Shown: in pieces, positions 1 to 8,400 of the stretch
Numbering within the stretch: position 1 is the first letter of the stretch
How the letters are laid out: each line of letters opens with the position of its first letter
Source: Thermoanaerobaculia bacterium
GTDB taxonomy: Bacteria; Acidobacteriota; Thermoanaerobaculia; Gp7-AA8
Assembly: GCA_017883205.1 (NCBI GenBank)
Contig: JADGNZ010000050.1
Location: 1 to 44,879 of the forward strand
Reading direction: 5' to 3'
DNA: 44,879 nucleotides
The notes under the pieces: generated by a model
Told to the model about the DNA's origin: nothing
The model's database searches: none
Seen by the model: only the letters and a program-made list of their open reading frames with translations
Position numbers and translations under genes: made by a program

Positions 1-62
1 CGGCCACCGAGTCCTCGCCGGTGACGCCATCGTCATCGACGACCGATCCGAAGACCGAGTAA
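1..62 (+). CDS. C-terminal end of an unidentified protein (partial)
   Basis: An open frame enters from the window edge (reading from base 3) and stops at TAA 60-62. The 19 visible residues are rich in Ser, Thr and Pro, and nearly every codon has G or C in the third position, as in the real genes of this window. A strong hairpin terminator follows 22 bases later, which supports a gene ending here. No function can be given from so little sequence. The second forward frame is also open as far as a stop near base 80, so the choice of frame is not certain. Confidence 0.4.
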   Translation, partial: ATESSPVTPSSSTTDPKTE

Positions 63-84
63 CCGGTCACGTGCAGTAAACCCC

Positions 85-125
85 GCGCGGGCGCGTCCGA
101 AGGCGCGCCCGCGCATTTGTTTTTT
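85..125 (+). terminator. Rho-independent terminator
   Basis: A perfect 11-bp G+C stem (GCGCGGGCGCG 85-95 with its complement at 104-114) is extended by inner T-G and C-G pairs around a CGAA loop. It is followed by ATTTG and a run of six T (120-125). It lies 22 bases after the TAA of the partial gene at the window edge. Confidence 0.8.
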
Positions 126-165
126 GCAGGGGTTTCAAATGCTGCGCGAAGCGCCTCGATGCGAA

Positions 166-355
166 TCAAACCCCGGCATCCTTATCCTCGCTTCGGCCGG
201 CGTGTCCGTTGCGCGCGCGTTCGCGGAGCTGCAGTGCCAGTCCGAGCTTTGATCTCCATGAACTCCGCTTCGGATGCGTCGAGCCCGAGGAAGTCTTTCG
301 CATCACCAAGTTTCCAACCGGCCTTCGCGAGTCTCTTTGCTTTAGCCGTAAACAT
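166..355 (-). pseudogene. Frameshifted, truncated XRE-family-like regulator fragment
   Basis: From ATG 353-355 the minus strand encodes a segment like the N-terminus of small XRE-type antitoxin/regulator proteins: a KAGWKLGDAKDFLGL motif followed by an acidic turn ending EAEFMEI. The expected continuation (K-L-x-L-A-x-x-L-R-E-R) is present but in the next frame, reading KLGLALQLRERARNG to TGA 166-168. One indel near base 250 therefore splits the gene. The helix-turn-helix domain that normally follows this N-terminal piece is missing, so the gene is also truncated. No Shine-Dalgarno sequence is visible. It lies 61 bases downstream of another frameshifted gene on the same strand. Either it is a decayed gene or the assembly has an error here. 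The family assignment is from motif memory only. Confidence 0.45.
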
Positions 356-416
356 TGGCGGGCACCATAGTCCTCGAATGCGCTCAGTCTCGCGGTCGCG
401 GCTTCGTTGCGGAGAC

Positions 417-1129
417 TCACTTCTTGCCAGAAGACTTTTGTGTTGCCGGCGTATCGCTGGCGGCCTTAGTGGCCGCCCCCGTCGACTTGCCACCATTACT
501 TTTCGTCTGTGATCCGTGCGGGAGCATTACTACATCCGGTCCGGCTGCGGTTCTCTGGAAGCTGCCCTCAAAGATTTTCGCGATGATGCCCTTGTTGTCT
601 TCCATGGTGATGGCGATCCTTTCCGGCTGCGGAACTTCCTTCGACGAGGTTTGGTAGTTGACACCTGCGAATGTCAGCAGCAGAGCAATACCGACGACAA
701 AACACCAAAAGGAATACAGGTTGAATGTGCCTACTCGAGTGCGAAACGGTTGGTGATCGTGGTTCTTCCAGTGGCGAAAAGCTCGTCGTTCATCTTCAAA
801 AGACGACTGTATGAGTTCTGAAGGTTCAAGAAGGCTCGCACGTTCAGGAGGAGCGCGACGGTGAGGATACCCCACGAGGTGTAGAGCAGCGGTTTGAGCA
901 GTCCGGCCGACCCAAGCTTCTCGACAAACGTGACTGAAAGCGCGATCGCACCCGCGCAAAGCGTGAGTAGAGTTTTGTCAAACCCTTGTCCTGCAACACT
1001 TTCGCCTTCGACGAGGAGCCTACGCTCGTCAAGGTACTGCTGGTAGGTGCGGCCGTCCGGACCGACAGGCGCCTCTCCTTCTTTCTTGCCCACGTCGGTA
1101 GCGTACCCGATGAGAGCCGAGGAGGCCAA
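417..1129 (-). pseudogene. Small multi-pass membrane protein, split by a frameshift
   Basis: The first part (731-1129, TTG start or a later one) carries a Y-L-x-E-R-R-L-L-V helix, then FDKTLLTLCAGAIALSVTF (membrane segment 1) and a second membrane segment, and ends at TAG 731-733. The second part (stop TGA 417-419) is in another frame with no usable start near the break. It supplies the third membrane segment (SFWCFVVGIALLLTFAGV) and a Lys/Ser/Thr-rich hydrophilic tail. A common family of bacterial hypothetical proteins has exactly this order on one chain: charged helix, SFDK-x-x-L-x-L-x-A-G segment, second segment, linker, final segment. I therefore read one gene broken near base 735-780. 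Function unknown. It is divergent from the glycerate kinase gene, with 41 bases between the starts. Confidence 0.6.
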
Positions 1130-1170
1130 AGCACATACGGGCCGCGAAAAGAACCTAAGATCGTGCCGCC

Positions 1171-2454
1171 TTGCTCGATCAACTGAAGACCATCTACCTC
1201 CGCACGCTCAATGCGTGTACGCCCGAGCGGCTCGTGCGCGCGGCGATCACGCGCGACATGCCGCGCGACGTCGTGGCGATCGGCAAGTGTGCGGGGGCGT
1301 TGCGGGATGGACTCGATGACGTTGATGACGCGCTCGTCGTCGTCCCCGAGGGGTACCGTCTGCCGGTGAAACGATCGCAGATCGCGATCGGCGGTCATCC
1401 CGACATCACGGCTGCGAGCTTTGAAGCAGGCAAGGAAATACGAGCCTTTGTCGATGCGCACGATGACATCCTCTTTCTCATTTCCGGCGGCGGATCGGCG
1501 TGCGTGGATCTGCCGCTGACACCGTGGTTCGATGAGCGGGATCTGATCGAGACGAATACCAAGCTGGTGGCCTCGGCGCTTCCGATCGGCGATATCAACT
1601 GCGTCCGTAAGCATCTCTCGGCGATCAAAGGCGGACGGCTGGCGGCGCGGGTGAAGCGGAGCGTTACGCTCGTTTACTCCGATGTGTCGACTGGCGCGCT
1701 GGCGGATGTGGCGTCCGGGCCGACGCTGGTGGATGTAACGACGAAGGCGGATGCCATCGCCCTCCTCGAGCGCATCGGCGGATGTGACCGGATCGTCGCC
1801 AGGCTGCGCGACGAAGAATGTCCGGAGACGGTCAAGCACATCGATGATTCGCGCTTCGCGCTCATCGCGGACAACCGCACGCTGGTCGCAGCGGCCGCGG
1901 AGATAACGTCATCGATGGGGTTCGTGCCGGTTGTCGTCGAGCAGCAGATCGAGTCGGAGATCGGTGATGCTGCGCGCGATCTGCTGGAACGAGTGAGCCG
2001 CCTGCGATCCGGCGAGGTGCTGATCGCAGGCGGCGAGCCGACGCTCGTGCGCCGAGGAGATGGGAAGGGCGGACGGTGCATCGAGCTGGCTGTGCGCATG
2101 GCGCTGGCGGAAGGCGAACGTAGGTCGGACTCTCTAGTCCGACTGCCCGTCGGTTCAGAGAGAGAACTGTCGGACTGGAGAGTCCGACCTACGTCAGCCT
2201 CTGACACCTCAGTCCAATCGTCGTCAATCCTTCCGTCGCTCCACGCACTCCTCGGCACCTCCGATGGCGTCGACGGAAACAGCGGCGTCGCCGCCATCGT
2301 CCTCACTCTTCCGGCATCGTTCGATCGCGAAGTCGCAGAACGCGAACTGTTGCGGTCGAACAGTCTCGCTGTGGCCGAGGAGATCGGGGAGACCGTTATG
2401 ATTCCCCCGGCCGGCAATAACCTCCGTGACCTCTATCTTTTGGCTCGCACTTAG
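1171..2454 (+). CDS. Glycerate 2-kinase (DUF4147/MOFRL family)
   Basis: This 427-residue protein matches the GckA/TtuD-type glycerate kinases, which make 2-phosphoglycerate from D-glycerate and feed it into glycolysis. Visible signatures are the N-terminal A-I-G-K-C-A-G-A-L segment, LISGGGSACVDLP around residue 110, the N-x-V-R-K-H-L-S-x-I-K-G-G-R-L-A motif near 150, and the C-terminal MOFRL-type GTSDGVDGNSG. The start is TTG 1171; an in-frame TAA at 1156-1158 rules out any start further upstream, and no good ribosome site is visible. About 40 extra residues lie between the M-A-L-A-E segment and the MOFRL motif. They are encoded by a palindromic repeat (2118-2194) and a Ser-rich stretch, at a place where relatives usually have a short loop. 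Older annotations often call this family hydroxypyruvate reductase. The next gene starts 24 bases after the stop. Confidence 0.85.
   Translation: MLDQLKTIYLRTLNACTPERLVRAAITRDMPRDVVAIGKCAGALRDGLDDVDDALVVVPEGYRLPVKRSQIAIGGHPDITAASFEAGKEIRAFVDAHDDILFLISGGGSACVDLPLTPWFDERDLIETNTKLVASALPIGDINCVRKHLSAIKGGRLAARVKRSVTLVYSDVSTGALADVASGPTLVDVTTKADAIALLERIGGCDRIVARLRDEECPETVKHIDDSRFALIADNRTLVAAAAEITSSMGFVPVVVEQQIESEIGDAARDLLERVSRLRSGEVLIAGGEPTLVRRGDGKGGRCIELAVRMALAEGERRSDSLVRLPVGSERELSDWRVRPTSASDTSVQSSSILPSLHALLGTSDGVDGNSGVAAIVLTLPASFDREVAERELLRSNSLAVAEEIGETVMIPPAGNNLRDLYLLART
2118..2194. repeat. Palindromic repeat, copy 1, inside the glycerate kinase frame
   Basis: The 26-base arms 2118-2143 and 2169-2194 are inverted copies with one mismatch, separated by 25 bases. 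The outer sequence ACGTAGGTCGGACTCTC and its complement are shared with a second copy at 43003-43062 inside the Lhr helicase gene. Both copies are read in the same frame on the coding strand (E-R-R-S-D-S at the left edge). The element keeps the reading frame open. Confidence 0.9.
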
Positions 2455-2478
2455 CAGGAGACTGACGGCCGCAACGAA

Positions 2479-5400
2479 ATGACGATCTTCCCAGCACCTG
2501 AGGAACACGCGGAGCACACCGAGCACGTTCACCGCTCCGCGCGTGAGCGGCAGCGGAGAGGCCCGATGTGGGGCTGTCTGCGCGGCGTCGGTTGCACCGC
2601 GATCGGCTTCTTCGCGCTCCTCGCCATCGTCATCCTCGGCGGGTGGTGGTATCTCGGATCTTCGAGTTTCGCCGGACTGGTGCGGCTGCGCATCGAGAAG
2701 ACGCTCGAAGCGCGCCTTGGCCGCGACGTGTATGTCGGGCCGGTCACCATCGAGGGCGGACGCCAGAGCCGCATCATCATCAATGGCCTGCGCATCGCCA
2801 ACGCGCCGGGATCAGTGCATCCGTACTTTGCCACCGCATCGCAGATCATCGTCAACGGCGGCATCGACTCGTTCTGGGGACGCAAGATCCGCGTAGGGCG
2901 CGTCGACATCGTCGAGCCGCATCTCTACTTCGAGATCTATCCCGCCGGCGCGAAGCTGACGCACAACTTCCCGCACTGGAATTCCGGTACGCCGTCGCGC
3001 TACGAGATCTATCACCTCGACCTCGGCAACCTCTACGTGACGCATGGCGCATTCGACTTCCTCGACCGCCGCCACGACATCGCCGCGGTCACGTCCGACA
3101 TTACCTCGACGATCAACGTCACGCCGCTCGAAGACCTCTACGCCGGCGTCGTCAGCAGTCCGCAATTCACATTACGCATTCAGGACTACGTTCCGATGAC
3201 GACGAGTCTGCGCGGACAGTTTCGCTTTACGCCCGACAACCTCGAGCTGCGGTCATTGGCGCTCGAAGGCGGACCCGATCTGCGCGTCTTTCTCAATGGA
3301 CACGTCGCGCCTCTGAGCGACGCTGTCTACAACCTGCACGTTACGTCGCAGGTCGGACTCAATCGCGTCCGCCAGATTTTCAAAGTCAACAAAGTGCTCG
3401 ACGGCACGATCGATCTTGACGGCATGCTGCGCGGCAAGGCCGGAACATTCGCGCTTACCGGCGGATGGTTATCGCCGAAGATGAAAGCCGACGCCTATGA
3501 CCTCACCAATGCGCGCGGGACACTGAAAATCACCGGCGACCGCACGGACGTCGACATTCAGCGCGCCACGTACGCGGGCGGCACGGTGGCCGGCAAGTAC
3601 GCACTGCCGCAATACAACGAGCCGTACGCGATGAGCGCCGAACTTCGCTACAACAACATCGGGCTCGAAAAGCTCTTCAACGACCTCGGCATCAAAGACA
3701 CCGGCTTGCGCAGCGCGGCAACGGGCACGATCAATCACTACTGGGAAAAAGACCGAGTCCTCGCCGGCATCGGCGATGGGAAGGCCACGCTGGCGAAAAG
3801 CGCCACACCGTATTCGAACGCCGCGTATCCGATTCCGCTCGCAGGGTCGGTCGATTTCAAGATCGAGAACAAGTACATCAAATTCAAGCGCGCGGATCTC
3901 GTCACCGACGCTTCCACCATCAACCTTAACGATGCGTCTTTTCAACTCGAAACCGGCTCGATTCAACTCTGGACGAAGATCGACAGCCGCGACTTCGCAG
4001 AGCTCGATCGCATCGGCTACAACCTCGCCCACTCCGCCGGCAAGAACAGCTACACGCTGCTCGGTCTCGGTGGGAGTGGCACCATCACCGCCGCCATGCA
4101 GGGAGTGCTCAAGTCGCCGAGGGTGAACGCAAGGATTACGAGTATCGGTGCGAAGTACAACAACGTTCTTCTCGGCGATCTCGACATGGATCTGCTGTAC
4201 GAGGGCCTGAGGCTTGTCGGCCAGGATGAGCGTGGTGACTTCCATTGGGCGCCGAAGAATCTGCTGACGTTCGAGAAGACCACGATTCGCGACGGCGCCA
4301 CACGGCTCGGCATGACCGGCACGATCTTCTTCCCCGACAAAGGTCCTCCGCAGTTCGATCTCGCCCTCGACGCCGTGAACTACAACGTCGAGCGCGCCAT
4401 GCAGGCCGTCGATCTGAAGCTCGCGATCAAGGGCTCAGGCACCGGCCACCTCGTCGTCACCGGAACAGCCGACGCCGGCAAAGTGACCTTCGCAAACTTT
4501 CTTGTGCACGAGGCGAAGGGCGATCTGCGCCTCAACGGAGCTGTGGCCTGGTCGCCCGGCAAGGGAACGACCAACTTCGACCTCGACATCGCCACAACAA
4601 GCTTCCCCGTCGCCGACATCATCACCTTCCTCGACCTCGGCACGCTTCCCATCACCGGCGACGTGAGCGGGAAGCTGCACCTTTCGGGACCGAAAGCAAC
4701 GCTCGGCGGCACCGGCCAGGTGACGATCACCAACGGCTCGATTTACGGCGAGCCAGTAACGAGTGCGAAGGCCGACATCAATTTCACGAAGGGCGCGCTG
4801 AAGGCAACCAACGTGACCGTCGTCGCGCCTGCCGGCACGATCACCGGAGAAGCGCAGATCGATTTCGGCACGAACCAGTTCTCGTACACGATCAAGTCAT
4901 CGTCGATCGATCTCTCCAAACTGAAACTGCTGTCATCTCTGGCGAACATCCTCGGCGGCAACATCACGCTGACGTCGACAGGCGCAGGCACGCTGGAACA
5001 ACCCGAGCTCGTGCTCGAGGCGACGCTCAACCAAGCCACGCTCAGCGGACTGAATCTGCCGGCCGATGCACCGCCGCCGAAGCTCTACATCGCCGTCCGC
5101 AACGGGCAGCTCATCGTTAAAGGATCGGCTGCAGGGCTGCTGACGATCGACGGCAACGGCAGCGTGGCCACGGACGGCACGCTCTCGGGACTCGTGCAGG
5201 TGAAGGTGACCGACCTCGCCAAAGCGCTGGCGATGTCGCCGAAAACGGCTTCACTTCCCGCGTCGGGCAAGCTGACCATGAACCTGCAACTAGGTGGCAA
5301 GCTGACCTCGATCGAGACGCTGCGCGTCGATGCCACCTTCCCCGAATTCGATGTCCGCGTTTCGGAGCACGCCTTCACGCCGGCGCGTCCGATGCACCTG

Positions 5401-8400
5401 AGCCTTCACGATGGCCGCATCGCCTTCGATGACTTCGAGCTGTCCCAGGGACTCGGCGGCGCATCGCCATCAACCTTCGCGATTGGCGGGTTCGCCGAGC
5501 TGACCGGCGCGAAGCGGCTCAAGATCGATCTGCACGGCACGATCGAAGCGGCGCTGTTGCAGCTCTTCGTGCCCGACCTTCGCGCCGGTGGCCAGATCGT
5601 CGTCGCCGGCAGTCTCGGCGGAACAATGGCCGCGCCGCGCTTCACCGGTACCGCGGAATTCCAAAACGCCTCGGCGCGCATCCCCGGATTCCCGCAGGCG
5701 CTCGATGCCATCACCGGCACGCTCGTATTCCGCGAAGACCGGATCGACATCGACTCCATCCGCCTCCGGCTCGGCGGCGGACAGATCGTTCTCGGAGGAT
5801 CGGTTGCGCTCGAAGGGATGTCGCCGAAGAGCGTCCGCATCACGATGCAGGGAACGGAAGTGGCGATCCGCTACTTCGAGGGATTGACGCTCGAAGCGAA
5901 CTTCACGCTGCTCCTCAGCGGCGATCTGGAGCGCTCCATCCTCACCGGCGACGTCACCGTCAATCGCGCGCTCTACTTCAAAGACACCGACATCGGTGCG
6001 GCCCTGCTCAACGCCGTACTGGCCCGGCGCAGCGTCACGCCGGTCGTCAGCGCTTCGTGGCAGGACAAGGTCGGCCTGCGCGTTCATCTCACCAGCGACA
6101 ACACGCTGGCGATCCGAAACAACATCGCCGACTTCACCGGCAGCGCAGACATCGAAGTCAATGGCACGCTCGCCAACCCCGCCATCCTCGGCCTGGTCAC
6201 GCTCAACGAAGGCGGCAAGGTGCGCTTTCAGGACATCGACTACCGCGTCGTGCGCGGCTCGATCAACTTCCAGAATCCGTTTCGCATCGATCCGTTCTTC
6301 GACATCGCACTCGAAGCGCGCGTGCGCGGAGGCATCTCCGAAGTCGAGTCCGGCCCGATCGATGTCACGGTAACGCTGACCGGAACGCTCGACCGGATGA
6401 CGCCTTCGATCACGAGCGATCCACCCGCCAGCGACATCACGCTTTTCTCGCTCCTCGGGCTCGGTGCTTTGACGCGCAACACGGCCACCGGGCCGCTCAC
6501 CGCGGGAACGGCCGGCCGATCGCTGCTCTTTCAGTCCGTCAGCCGTCTGATCAACTCCAACGGTCTGTCGCTGTTCGACTCCTTCGCCATCTCACCCGAC
6601 GCCGGTGATCTCGACAAGACCGGCGATCCCGGCACGAAGGTCTCCTTCGAGAAGCAGATCTCCAACACCGTCCGCATCCTCGTCATCTACAACACACGCG
6701 ACTCCAGGAATCGTATCTCGCTGGAGTGGCAGGTCACTCCCGATTGGGTTCTCCAATTCACGCGCGATCAACTCTCGAACGAGTACGACATCCAGGCTCG
6801 CTTCCGGCGGCGTTACGACGGACGCTGGGTCTGGGGATCGCGCGGCCGCAATCCGTTCCTGCTGCTGACGTCATCGAGTATCGCGACGGCGAGCGTTCCC
6901 GCGCCGCCGCCGATCTCGATCGCCACAACCACCGTCGCCCCACCGTCCGCAGCAATCGTCACGAGCGTCGCGTTCCGCGCCGATTCGTCCGTCGACACGT
7001 CCACGTTCAATCAAAACGTCGCCGTGAAAATCGGCGAGCCGTTATCGATCGGAAACGTTCAGAGCTCGATCAAGAGCCTCTTCGCCACGGGCAACTTCCG
7101 CGACATCCGCGTCGACTCCACGCCGTCCGGAAACGGCGTCGCGATCGTCTTCGCGCTTTACACGAACTTCCGTGTTGCGTCGATTGAGCTCGAAGGACTG
7201 ACCGGACCCGATCACGACCGCGCCATGCGCGCCCTGACCTTCCACCTCGGCGACGTCCTTTCGCTGAACGCCGTCGACCACGGTGCCGACGCCGTGCAGG
7301 AGCAGCTCAAACGCTCGGGCTATCTCGACGCCACCGTCGATCCCGAGACGACATTCGTCCGCGTGCAGAGCAAAGCTACCGTCATCTTCCATGTCACGCG
7401 CGGCACGGTGGCAACGGTCGGCGACGTCATCATCGATGGCAACACGTCACCATTCACGCCGCAACAACTCATTGGCCAGATGAAGCGCGGTCCAGGCAAG
7501 AAGTTCGACCTCGACGAGGCCCGCATCGATGCTGACCGCATGCGGCAGTGGCTAGTTCGCCAGGAGTATCGCAAGGCCGGTGTCCGCTACGTCAGCAACA
7601 CCTACGACGCGGCCGCTCACAGAGTCGCGCTGCACTATACGGCGTCCGCCGGTCCGATCGTGAAGGTCGAAGTGACCGGCATCGCGCGCCGTTCCATCGG
7701 CGGCATCCTCCCGTTCGGCCGCAATCAGCCCTACAGCGGAGATGCGATCGAGCGCGCTGCGGCGGCCATCGTGACCAACCTGCAGCAGCGCGGCTTCTAC
7801 AACGCCACCGTCGACACCGAGGAGTCGCTGCACGGCAACGTCTGGACCTCGACCTTCCACGTCAGTCCTGGTCAGCAGTTCCACCTCACCGCCGTCACGT
7901 TCACCGGCAACGCCTCGATTCCCGACAAGAAATTGCAGGGCGTCGTCACGACGTCTGCGAGTGGCGGAGTCAAAGGATTGCTCGCCTCAATTCTGCGCCG
8001 GCCGCAGGGCGTCACGCACGAGCAACTCGCGGACGATCGCACCACACTCGAGTCGTACTACCGGCTTCAGGGCTTCCAAAGTGCGACGGTCGGTACGCCG
8101 AGCGTGAGCCTGAATGCCGCCAGTGGCGACATGACGATCGACTTCCCGATCACCGAGGGGCCGCGGACGATGGTGGCGTCGGTGGGGATCGAGGGGAACG
8201 AGCAGGTCGCGGCGAGGGACCTGCCGAGGCTCATCCTGAAACCGGGCGACGCGCTGAATCCGACGATCGAGCGCGACGACATCATCGCCCTGCAGGCGTT
8301 CTACGGCGACCGCGGCAATGCCGAGGTGCAGGTGCACGTGCGGGAGGAAGTGAGTACCGATAAGGCGTCGGCGCGCGTCGTCTACACGATCGTGGAAGGG

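Noticed and set aside
1171-2454. Hydroxypyruvate reductase
   Set aside because: This is an old database name for the DUF4147/MOFRL family; the motifs fit glycerate 2-kinase better.
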